DNA of 5,314 bases from an uncultured Prevotellaceae bacterium (GTDB lineage Bacteria > Bacteroidota > Bacteroidia > Bacteroidales > Bacteroidaceae): contig CAMHPM010000137.1 in assembly GCA_946187025.1 (NCBI GenBank), positions 1 through 5,314 of the forward strand. Reading direction: 5' to 3'. The notes under the pieces were generated by a model, which was not told the origin of the DNA, searched no databases, and saw nothing but the letters and a program-made list of their open reading frames with translations. Below, in pieces: positions 1 to 5,314 of this stretch. The translations under genes and the position numbers were made by a program. Within the stretch, counting starts at the first letter, position 1; each line of letters starts with the position of its first letter.

Positions 1-78
1 AGAAATAAAAGTTGTGCAATATATGTAGCAAAGATGTTTACCGGACAGCAATATATTATTATAAATAATGTGTTACTA
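1..78. other. AT-rich intergenic stretch, no gene seen
   Basis: This short left edge is strongly AT-rich, unlike the genes in the window. Two plus-strand frames close early (stops at 5-7 and 26-28). The third stays open only by running through the terminator and into the antisense of the aldolase gene, so it does not look coding. The stretch may hold the promoter of a leftward gene outside the window, but I could not find a convincing TAnnTTTG plus TTTG pair at the right spacing. Confidence 0.5.
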
Positions 79-118
79 AAAAAGGTGTGAACGGGAAAAA
101 CCTCGTTCACACCTTTTT
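79..118. terminator. Bidirectional intrinsic terminator
   Basis: Positions 79-93 pair perfectly with 104-118, giving a 15-bp stem around a 10-nt loop. The stem is a 10-bp GC-containing core (84-93 with 104-113) flanked by an A tract on the left (78-83) and a T tract on the right (114-118). On the minus strand the A tract becomes a U tract directly after the core hairpin. It sits about 40 bp past the stop codon of the threonine aldolase gene and so should end that operon. In the plus direction it could also end a gene that enters from the left, although none is visible. Confidence 0.92.
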
Positions 119-158
119 CACTTCTTCTCTTATTGCTTTTGCTACTACGTTTCTTTCG

Positions 159-1184
159 TCAGAGCTCAGCGATGAGTGTATCGACATCGGCCGTGGTGGT
201 GGCCCAGCTGGTACAGAAACGCACTGCAACGTGGTTTTCGTCGATGGCGGCCCACCGCTCGAATAGAAAATGACGGCTGAGACTCTCGGCCTGCTCATTG
301 CTCAGTATGACAAACTGCTGGTTTGTAGGGCTGTCGGCATAGAGTCTGTAGCCCTTGGCAACGAACGCCTGCTTGAGGCGCATGGCCTGGTCGATGGCAT
401 TCTGTGCGATGCGCAGATAGAGGCCGTCGGTGAAGAGTGTGAGGAACTGTATGCCGAGCAGCCACCCTTTGGCCAGCATACCTCCGTTCTGCTTGATGTG
501 ATAGCGGAAGTGAGGCTTGAGCTCTGCATTGTTTATCACCACAGCCTCGCCCATCATGGCTCCCACTTTGGTCCCCCCGATATAAAACACATCGGCCAGA
601 CGTGCTATGTCGGCAAGGGTAGCATCACACTGCGGCGAGCAAAGCCCGTATCCGAGCCGTGCTCCGTCGATGAAAAGCGGCAGGTGGTTGGTCCGACATA
701 CTTCGTGTATGGCTTCGAGTTCAGACAGGCTGTAGATGGTGCCCACCTCGGTTGGGAACGATATATAGACCATACCTGGCTGCACACAGTGCTCGGGGCC
801 TTCGTCGGCATAGTGGGCATCGACAGCCTGCTGAATCTGCAGTGCCGTTATCTTGCCCGATGTGGCAGGCAGTGCAATGACCTTGTGGCCGGAATGCTCG
901 ATGGCACCTGTCTCGTGCACGTTGATATGTCCGCTGTCGGCACTCAATACACCTTGGTATGGTCGCAGCACAGAGGATATGACAGTTGCGTTGGTCTGTG
1001 TGCCGCCTACAAGAAAATGTACATCAGCATCTGGCTGACAAATGGCGGCTCTGATTGCGGCACGTGCCTGCTGGCAGTATGGATCGCAGCCGTAACCCAC
1101 GTTTTGTTCCATGCCCATCTGCTGCAAGGCATCGAGGATGGCAGGATGGCACGTCTGGTTGTAATCACATTGAAATTGAATCAT
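159..1184 (-). CDS. L-threonine aldolase-family PLP enzyme (low-specificity type)
   Basis: The 341-residue product belongs to the fold-type I PLP enzymes of the threonine aldolase / beta-eliminating lyase family. Known members cleave L-threonine or allo-threonine to glycine and acetaldehyde in the cytoplasm. Visible motifs in order are: GGTQTN (60-65), matching the phosphate-binding SGTxAN loop; GHINVHE (85-91) with a probable PLP-stacking His86; FIDGARLG (171-178) with Asp173 for the pyridine nitrogen and Arg176; GGTKVGAMMGEAVV (203-216) with Lys206 as the likely Schiff-base lysine; and VRFCTSWATT (321-330) with Arg322 as the likely substrate-carboxylate arginine. The length matches the usual 330-345 residues, so the gene appears intact. 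The frame is open for 23 more codons upstream, but the ATG at 1184 starts the family-like MIQFQCDYN and overlaps the stop of the upstream phosphatase gene as ATGA. No Shine-Dalgarno sequence is visible, as is usual in Bacteroidota. The GGTK form of the lysine motif differs from the E. coli LtaE form, so substrate preference is inferred and no symbol is given. Confidence 0.92.
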   Translation of the reverse strand: MIQFQCDYNQTCHPAILDALQQMGMEQNVGYGCDPYCQQARAAIRAAICQPDADVHFLVGGTQTNATVISSVLRPYQGVLSADSGHINVHETGAIEHSGHKVIALPATSGKITALQIQQAVDAHYADEGPEHCVQPGMVYISFPTEVGTIYSLSELEAIHEVCRTNHLPLFIDGARLGYGLCSPQCDATLADIARLADVFYIGGTKVGAMMGEAVVINNAELKPHFRYHIKQNGGMLAKGWLLGIQFLTLFTDGLYLRIAQNAIDQAMRLKQAFVAKGYRLYADSPTNQQFVILSNEQAESLSRHFLFERWAAIDENHVAVRFCTSWATTTADVDTLIAEL

Positions 1185-1822
1185 GGTCTTGAGATGATAG
1201 TTAGCAGTTTTGAATAGCTCATACCCTCGAAGTCTGGCATCACGTAGTTGCACTTGTCGCGAATGGCCTCGGCAGGATTGCCAGTGGCAAGTCCGATGGT
1301 GAATATGCCTGATGCCATGCCTGCGGCAAGTCCCGTGAAGGCATCTTCAAACACCACACACTCCGACACGTCGGCATCGAACACACGTGCTCCGAGCAGA
1401 TAGCAGTCGGGGGCTGGCTTCGATGCTGTGAAGTCTTCGGAGGTGAGCACACGGTCGAACAGGGTGTCAAACTCTGGCATCTGACGACGCACGCTGTCCA
1501 TCTTCTTCTGATTGGAACTGGTGACTACCGCACAGCGCACACCATGACGATGAAGGTCGTGGAGGAACTGCAGGGCTCCGGGTATGAACTCGTAGCGCAT
1601 ATTCTGCTCCCACTCGTCGAGACCACGAACGATATCGGCCTGAACCGAGGGGTCGGGGAAGTATGTTGAGAAGATTTGTGTGAGCGTGGTGCCTTTTATC
1701 TTGTATTCCAATCCAGGAACATCGGGACGGTACGTGCGTGCGGTACGGCCCCAGAAGATGGTATATTGTCCCTCGGTATCGAAGAGTGTTCCGTCGAGGT
1801 CGAAGAGTGCTGCCTTTAACAT
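1181..1822 (-). CDS. HAD-superfamily phosphatase, subfamily I (beta-phosphoglucomutase-like)
   Basis: The 213-residue product is a cytoplasmic haloacid dehalogenase-type phosphohydrolase. Motif I is FDLDGTLFDTE (7-17), with nucleophile Asp8 and acid/base Asp10. Motif II is VVTSSN (99-104), with Thr101 or Ser102 as the phosphate-binding residue. Motif III is Lys135 in SKPAPD. Motif IV is VFEDAFTG (157-164), with Glu159 and Asp160 binding magnesium. Residues about 15-85 form a helical C1 cap, and the KIKGTT stretch (41-46) resembles cap sequences of beta-phosphoglucomutase-like and sugar-phosphatase members. All catalytic residues are present and the length is normal. The substrate cannot be read from the sequence. 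The frame stays open upstream to 1978, but that extension is rich in Ser, His and Pro, overlaps the tlpA-like gene, and precedes the canonical MLKAALFDLDG start, so the ATG at 1822 is chosen. The stop overlaps the aldolase start (ATGA), which suggests translational coupling. Confidence 0.92.
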   Translation of the reverse strand: MLKAALFDLDGTLFDTEGQYTIFWGRTARTYRPDVPGLEYKIKGTTLTQIFSTYFPDPSVQADIVRGLDEWEQNMRYEFIPGALQFLHDLHRHGVRCAVVTSSNQKKMDSVRRQMPEFDTLFDRVLTSEDFTASKPAPDCYLLGARVFDADVSECVVFEDAFTGLAAGMASGIFTIGLATGNPAEAIRDKCNYVMPDFEGMSYSKLLTIISRP

Positions 1823-1937
1823 AGTCGAAATAGATGATGAAGAGTGTAGGCTGATGCGGCACGGAGACGGCCTCCTGCTGCCAGGAGGCACAAAGCAGTG
1901 GCGTGGATGCAGTGTCGCATGAGCCTGACCTCGGATG
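1823..1937 (-). other. Gap between tlpA-like and HAD genes, no promoter seen
   Basis: These 115 bp separate the TlpA-like stop from the phosphatase start. I found no TAnnTTTG element with an upstream TTTG at 19-21 bp, so the phosphatase and aldolase genes are probably read from the TlpA promoter. The gap also holds the hairpin listed separately, which may adjust how much transcript continues. Confidence 0.5.
1870..1889 (-). promoter_or_regulatory. Perfect 8-bp GC-rich hairpin in the operon gap
   Basis: The sequence GCCTCCTG (1870-1877) pairs perfectly with CAGGAGGC (1882-1889) across a 4-nt loop. It lies about 50 bp past the end of the TlpA-like gene and about 50 bp before the phosphatase start. 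No U tract follows on either strand, so it is not a standard intrinsic terminator. It could stabilise the 3' end of a processed tlpA message, or cause pausing or partial termination. The role is inferred; only the pairing is seen. Confidence 0.55.
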
Positions 1938-3353
1938 TTATTTAGCGAGTTCGAGGAGGAGTGATTTGGTTGATGCATCCGATGGACGCGTTGCAGACGA
2001 CTTATACAGGTTGCCCTCCTTGTCGAATATCATGAAACGCGGGATAGAGTTGATGTCATACTCCTTGATGGCAGCAGATGTCTCGAGGTTTGGTATGATG
2101 TATTGCTCCCAGGCAGGCTTGTCGGCAGCTACCATCTTGCGCCATGCCTCGTGGTCCTCATCAATAGAGATACTGATGATGCGTATCTGCTTCGTGTCCT
2201 TCAGCTCGTCAACCATCGTTGCGAGATAAGGAATCTCACGCTTGCATGGTCCGCACCATGTGGCCCAGAAATCGACGTATGTGACTGTGCCTCCCTTGGC
2301 TATAGACTCAAATTCGAGAGTCTTGCCCTCGGTGTCTTCGATGGTGAAGTTGACAGCCGGCTTGCCCTCGCTGCTGTTTTCCATCTTTGCCAGCTGCTCC
2401 TTTATGAATTGTGTGTATGTTTCGTTTGTACATATAGGCAACAGTTGCTCGTAGAGTTCCTTGAACTCAGGGCGTGCGGCACTGATACCCAGGGCTGCAT
2501 ATAGATTGATGGCAGAGATGAATGCCTCGACCATCTTGTTGCGCACATCTGCATTCTGTGTCTTGGTGGCAAAATGCTTGAGCTGTGCAGCCTCGCCGGT
2601 GAGCGGCATGTAGGCATCGGGATGAGCTGTTGAATACCATTGCATGTAGCTCTGTATCTTGCTCATCTGCAGAGTGTCGTCGAAGTTGATGGCATTCACC
2701 ATCTTCATGAAGTCGGCATCTGTCTCCATCTTCTGCCCTTTCTCCTCGGCTGCGTTGGCGTAAGCAAAGTAGGCAGCATCTTTCTGGCTGTCGAGTGCCT
2801 GACGTGCCTGTGTCACGAATCCGGCATCTTTCACACCGCTGAGTGTCTTGTAGAGCGGTGCCAGAATGTCGTCAACACGTTTTTTGCAAGCAGTGAAACT
2901 ACCTGCGTCGGCAAGGTTCTCGCCGCTGAGTGAGTTGCCCATTCTCAGGGTTGTATAGAACTGATTGGCGTATGTAGGCTTGGCAGCATCGTCGCCGCTG
3001 AATGTAGCAGCAAGATGGACCTTGCCTTCGCTGTCGGGAGCCGTGAAACTGATGTTCATGCCTATTGTCTCGCCTGGAGTGAGAAGGGCTGCGCATGTAA
3101 GATCGCGCGGCAATTGTCCGCGGCCGGTGAGGAAGAACATTGCCTCGGCCGGGCCGGCAGGACTTTCGGTTATGGTGAATGTTCCATCGGACTTTATGTC
3201 AACCATGTCAATACTGCTCTTGCCCGATACATAGACCTGCAAGGTGTCGGTCTGACGGTAACCTTCTATTTTTCCGTTAATTGTTGCTGTCTGTGCCATG
3301 GCTGCAATGCTGCCAATCAACATGGCACACATAAAAAAGACTCTTGTCTTCAT
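1938..3353 (-). CDS. Exported TlpA-like thiol-disulfide oxidoreductase with DUF4369-like N-terminus
   Basis: The 471-residue product begins with a signal peptide: MKTR, a hydrophobic stretch at 5-19, and a probable signal peptidase I site after Ala20 (AMA/QT). No lipobox cysteine follows. Residues about 22-118 look like the DUF4369 beta-rich module (ATINGKIEGY, then TLQVYV), which often precedes thioredoxin domains in Bacteroidota. Residues about 120-325 are mostly helical and Lys/Ala-rich, with no motif I can name. Residues about 330-471 are a TlpA/ResA-like thioredoxin domain: WATWCGPC (363-370) with redox Cys367 and Cys370, and the cis-proline in SIPRF (Pro438). Family members reduce or rearrange disulfides, or assist cytochrome c maturation, in the periplasm. 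Client proteins are unknown here. The start at 3353 fits the signal peptide, and a TAnnTTTG promoter lies about 150 bp upstream. Two cytoplasmic enzyme genes follow on the same strand. Confidence 0.93.
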   Translation of the reverse strand: MKTRVFFMCAMLIGSIAAMAQTATINGKIEGYRQTDTLQVYVSGKSSIDMVDIKSDGTFTITESPAGPAEAMFFLTGRGQLPRDLTCAALLTPGETIGMNISFTAPDSEGKVHLAATFSGDDAAKPTYANQFYTTLRMGNSLSGENLADAGSFTACKKRVDDILAPLYKTLSGVKDAGFVTQARQALDSQKDAAYFAYANAAEEKGQKMETDADFMKMVNAINFDDTLQMSKIQSYMQWYSTAHPDAYMPLTGEAAQLKHFATKTQNADVRNKMVEAFISAINLYAALGISAARPEFKELYEQLLPICTNETYTQFIKEQLAKMENSSEGKPAVNFTIEDTEGKTLEFESIAKGGTVTYVDFWATWCGPCKREIPYLATMVDELKDTKQIRIISISIDEDHEAWRKMVAADKPAWEQYIIPNLETSAAIKEYDINSIPRFMIFDKEGNLYKSSATRPSDASTKSLLLELAK

Positions 3354-3500
3354 GATGTTGCTTTGAATGATTGTATTATGAATGATGATTAATTTTCATT
3401 AAACGATGAATAGTGAACAATGAATAACTGGTGGATACATGTCTGTAGCTTAATTACATTCAATCTTTCTACACCTAATTATTTTTTTCAAATTCGGCTG

Positions 3501-3531
3501 CAAAATTACGTATTTTTATTGACTCGGCAAT
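3501..3531 (-). promoter_or_regulatory. Bacteroidota-type promoter for the tlpA-like operon
   Basis: Read on the minus strand, TAATTTTG (3508-3501) matches the -7 consensus TAnnTTTG exactly and is followed by CA. An ATTG (3531-3528), one base off the -33 consensus TTTG, lies 19 bp upstream, which is the usual spacing. Transcription should start near 3494, giving a 5' leader of about 140 nt before the ATG at 3353. The match rests on the established Bacteroides primary sigma factor consensus. Confidence 0.75.
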
Positions 3532-3552
3532 ATATATAAGGTCATTTACGTA
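3506..3552. repeat. Paired TTACGTA boxes 40 bp apart at the tlpA-like promoter
   Basis: The heptamer TTACGTA occurs at 3506-3512 and again at 3546-3552, each holding the palindrome TACGTA. A similar T-rich tail ending in TTTTAT follows each copy. The first overlaps the -7 element and the second lies about 15 bp upstream of the -33 element. The placement would suit a regulator bound at two sites about four helical turns apart. The repetition is seen; the operator role is inferred, and short AT-rich words can recur by chance. Confidence 0.35.
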
Positions 3553-3666
3553 CATTTTATGCTCTTTAGATTCATTTTCGCAGCATGTTTCGCACACGTG
3601 GGGAGCAACGCATCCGGCATATAGAGACGACTCTGGTACAAGACCAACGGACACCGTGTCCTGCGA

Positions 3667-3744
3667 GTCCGCACTCGCGGGCCTGAGACTGCGCACTCGC
3701 GAGCCTGAGACTGCGCACTCGCAGGGCCGAGACTGCGCACTCGC
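3667..3744. repeat. 22-bp GC-rich tandem repeat, about 3.5 copies
   Basis: Three full 22-bp units start at 3667, 3689 and 3711, and a partial fourth starts at 3733. Units 1 and 2 match at 19 of 22 positions and units 2 and 3 at 18 of 22. The core CGCACTCGC is identical in all four. The unit is about 68% GC, while the flanking intergenic DNA is AT-rich. Just before the array, GCGAGT (3663-3668) forms a 6-bp inverted repeat with ACTCGC (3673-3678), and unit 2 holds the palindrome CTCGCGAG (3696-3703). Because 22 is not a multiple of three, translations shift frame with each copy, which argues against coding. Function is unknown. Confidence 0.85.
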
Positions 3745-3775
3745 CGACACCACACTCTGCAACCCGTTCTGGTGC

Positions 3776-3795
3776 ATTACCGGCGATTACCGGCA
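3776..3795. repeat. 10-bp direct repeat, two adjacent copies
   Basis: ATTACCGGC occurs at 3776-3784 and 3786-3794, giving two adjacent 10-bp units that differ only in the last base. They lie about 60-80 bp upstream of the -7 element of the lyase promoter, one helical turn apart on the same DNA face. An activator site is possible, but chance slippage explains it equally well. Confidence 0.5.
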
Positions 3796-3856
3796 CTTTT
3801 ATGGATGGCAACCACATTTTTTCGACATACGAGACGATAGTTTTCAGGTTTTTTCG

Positions 3857-3864
3857 TAAATTTG
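3857..3864 (+). promoter_or_regulatory. Promoter -7 element for the lyase gene
   Basis: TAAATTTG matches the Bacteroidota -7 consensus TAnnTTTG exactly. Transcription should start near 3870, leaving a leader of about 20 nt that is A-rich and has no Shine-Dalgarno sequence. No TTTG is visible 19-21 bp upstream, where the sequence reads around GACGAT, so the -33 element is poor. A weak -33 element would fit a promoter that needs an activator, as many polysaccharide-utilisation genes do; that is inference. Confidence 0.65.
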
Positions 3865-3889
3865 TGGCCTAAACAAATAACTACAAACT

Positions 3890-5314
3890 ATGAGACTAAA
3901 CTATATTATTACTACATTAGCCTTCGCTGTCACGATGCCAGCCACGATGCACGGACAGACAGGCCAAGGCAACTATACACTACTGCAGTCGGCCGTGACC
4001 AGTGCCGAGAACTATCTTGCCGGCCTCGACCCCGACAACTATCCACCGTCGGCGCTGGCAGAATACCAGGATGCCATCAACATAGCCAACGACATGATAA
4101 CGATGGGCACAGCCAGCCAGTCGGCCATCAATTCGTGCCGCACTGCCCTGACGACCGCACGCACCAAGCTGAACAGCACCCGAGGCAAGAAATTCGACAC
4201 AAGCAGCATAAGCGGCGGATATGATGCCGACCGCGGGTTCCGGCATCCGGGCGGACTGCATACCGAAGCCGACTTCAGCCGAATACGCCAGCAGCTGGCC
4301 GACGGCAACGAGAAGGTGTCTGCGGCCTATAAAGTGCTGAAAGCTGCCGAATACTCACAGGCCACATGTCCGACCTGGCCCGTGGAGACGATTGTGCGCG
4401 GTGGAGGCAACGGAGAGAACTATATCAATGCGGCGCGAGGTGCTACCATTGCCTACCAAAACGCACTGAGATGGCACATCGACGGTACAAAGGCCAATGC
4501 CGAAAATGCAGTGAAGACACTCATGGCATGGGCCAACACAACCAAGGTCGTGACCGGCAACAGCGATGCAGCACTGGCCTACGGACTGTATGGGTATGAG
4601 TTTGCACAAGCAGCCGAACTCATGCGTGACTACGAGGGATGGAGCCGCGAAGACTTCGCGAAGTTCCAGCGGTGGATGCTCGATGTGTGGTACCCGGGAT
4701 GCATTGGTTTCCTCAGAGGGCGCAACGGAACATGGGAAAACGCAGGCAAATGGTGGCAGGCTCCGGGACACTACTGGTCGAACTGGGGACTATGTAACGC
4801 ATTGGCAGTGTTGAGCATCGGTGTGTTGTGCGACGACGTGTTTATCTACAACCAAGGACTGTCGTTCATCAAATACGACCAGTGCGAAACATTCACCGAC
4901 CCACGCACAAGCGACCCTATACTCAACGACGGACTCACCGAGTTCTGGGGCAACCTCATCGTCACCACAACCACCTCGCCACTCGAGACCGGGGCCTACG
5001 GCAAACTGGGACAGATGAACGAAAGCGGACGCGACACCGGACATGCCTCGATGGCCGCCGGACTGGCCGTCGATATAGCACATCAGATATACAATCAGGG
5101 CGACGACCTTTTCGCCTTCATGGACCACCGCCTGGCAGCAGGCATTGAGTACATAGCAGCACAGACACAAAGCGTGGCCAACCTGCCATGGACCAACTAC
5201 CACTATGCCAACAACGGATTCTACTACACCGACAGCCGCTCGTGGCTCATGACCGGACCGGCACTCGGCGCACAAATGCGCCCGTACTGGGGCACAGTCA
5301 TCGGACACTACGAG
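3890..5314 (+). CDS. Secreted alginate-lyase-family polysaccharide lyase, 3' end outside window
   Basis: The frame from the ATG at 3890 is open to the last base (475 codons), so the C-terminus is missing. Residues 1-22 form a signal peptide (MRLNYIITTLAFAV, probable cleavage near Gly22) without a lipobox. Residues about 28-97 are two or three amphipathic helices with a FIVAR-like pattern (LLQSAVTSAENYL, YQDAINIANDMI, ALTTARTKL). Residues about 118-475 resemble the alginate lyase (PF05426-type) alpha/alpha toroid: RHPGGLHTEADF (118-129), then ALRWHIDGTKANAENAVKTL with the W/TGNSDAAL stretch, then GHYWSNWGLCN (293-303), ESGRDTGHASMAAGL (378-392), NQGDDLF (402-408) and MRPYWGTVIGHYE (463-475). 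His294, Asn298, Arg381 and His385 are candidate catalytic or substrate-neutralising residues by analogy with such lyases. The enzyme should cleave a uronic-acid polysaccharide by beta-elimination outside the cytoplasm. The motif pattern seems closer to PL38-like Bacteroides proteins than to classical PL5, but substrate and CAZy family are not certain. Confidence 0.88.
   Translation, partial: MRLNYIITTLAFAVTMPATMHGQTGQGNYTLLQSAVTSAENYLAGLDPDNYPPSALAEYQDAINIANDMITMGTASQSAINSCRTALTTARTKLNSTRGKKFDTSSISGGYDADRGFRHPGGLHTEADFSRIRQQLADGNEKVSAAYKVLKAAEYSQATCPTWPVETIVRGGGNGENYINAARGATIAYQNALRWHIDGTKANAENAVKTLMAWANTTKVVTGNSDAALAYGLYGYEFAQAAELMRDYEGWSREDFAKFQRWMLDVWYPGCIGFLRGRNGTWENAGKWWQAPGHYWSNWGLCNALAVLSIGVLCDDVFIYNQGLSFIKYDQCETFTDPRTSDPILNDGLTEFWGNLIVTTTTSPLETGAYGKLGQMNESGRDTGHASMAAGLAVDIAHQIYNQGDDLFAFMDHRLAAGIEYIAAQTQSVANLPWTNYHYANNGFYYTDSRSWLMTGPALGAQMRPYWGTVIGHYE

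Larger units (their letters stand above)
3354..3889. other. Divergent intergenic region with no convincing gene
   Basis: This 536-bp region lies between the TlpA-like gene and the lyase gene, which point away from each other. From left to right it holds: an AT-rich leader for the TlpA gene with reiterated ATGAAT-like words (about 3364-3430); a minus-strand promoter (3501-3531) with paired TTACGTA boxes; a GC-rich island (about 3590-3800) with a 22-bp tandem repeat and a 10-bp direct repeat; and a plus-strand promoter just before the lyase. Several short open frames of 67-100 codons cross the GC-rich island on both strands. They are Ser/Arg/Ala-rich translations of the repeat and show no protein-like features. 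Confidence 0.75.

Noticed and set aside
107..164. Possible frameshifted C-terminus of the aldolase: another minus frame reads SSDERNVVAKAIREEVKKV past the aldolase stop
   Set aside because: The tail looks protein-like, but the aldolase already ends at a normal family length (341 residues) after its conserved C-terminal Arg motif. The tail ends inside the terminator stem and comes from a purine-rich stretch, so chance is more likely.
270..1217. Long plus-strand open frame (315 codons) antisense to the threonine aldolase gene
   Set aside because: It lies entirely within the aldolase gene and its antisense margin. The translation is Cys/His-rich with no recognisable domain, while the minus strand carries a full set of PLP-enzyme motifs.
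1823..1978. 52-codon N-terminal extension of the HAD phosphatase
   Set aside because: It overlaps the end of the tlpA-like gene, is Ser/His/Pro-rich, spans the hairpin, and precedes a canonical HAD start (MLKAALFDLDG).
3667..3744. CRISPR array
   Set aside because: The 22-bp units are directly adjacent with no unique spacers, are imperfect, and have no cas genes nearby.
3475..3777. 100-codon minus-strand open frame, and overlapping smaller frames, in the divergent intergenic region
   Set aside because: The translations are frame-shifted readings of the 22-bp repeat followed by AT-rich promoter DNA. The frame runs through the predicted tlpA promoter and shows no domain or plausible start context.
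4790..5308. 172-codon minus-strand open frame near the right end
   Set aside because: It is antisense to the conserved lyase domain, and the plus-strand frame is continuous from 3890 with clear family motifs.

Overview
The window looks like a chromosomal segment from a Bacteroidota bacterium, probably Bacteroidales and perhaps a Prevotella-like lineage. The evidence is: promoter -7 elements of the TAnnTTTG type in front of both transcription units, A-rich leaders without Shine-Dalgarno sequences, a DUF4369-like/TlpA thioredoxin protein of a kind common in this phylum, and a secreted alginate-lyase-family polysaccharide lyase. No RNA genes, insertion sequences, CRISPR arrays or phage genes were found.

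Layout. Positions 1-78 are AT-rich and show no gene. A near-perfect bidirectional intrinsic terminator lies at 79-118. A minus-strand transcription unit follows, read from right to left: an exported TlpA-like thiol-disulfide oxidoreductase (3353-1938), a HAD-superfamily phosphatase (1822-1181), and an L-threonine aldolase-family PLP enzyme (1184-159). The last two overlap by ATGA, so they are probably translationally coupled. The TlpA gene is separated from the phosphatase by 115 bp that hold a strong 8-bp hairpin. Positions 3354-3889 form a 536-bp divergent intergenic region. It carries a promoter for each direction, paired TTACGTA boxes at the minus-strand promoter, and an unusual GC-rich 22-bp tandem repeat. 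From 3890 a large plus-strand gene runs off the right edge with 475 codons visible. It has a signal peptide, a FIVAR-like helical module and an alginate-lyase-type alpha/alpha toroid domain.

Function. The lyase probably acts on uronic-acid polysaccharides in the periplasm or at the cell surface. It is divergently transcribed from the TlpA unit, and nothing in the window links the two functionally. The minus-strand unit mixes an envelope redox protein with two cytoplasmic metabolic enzymes, so the linkage may be one of transcription more than of pathway. No clearly new system is evident. The points most worth following up are the 22-bp repeat array between the divergent promoters, the twin TTACGTA boxes, and the domain architecture of the truncated lyase.
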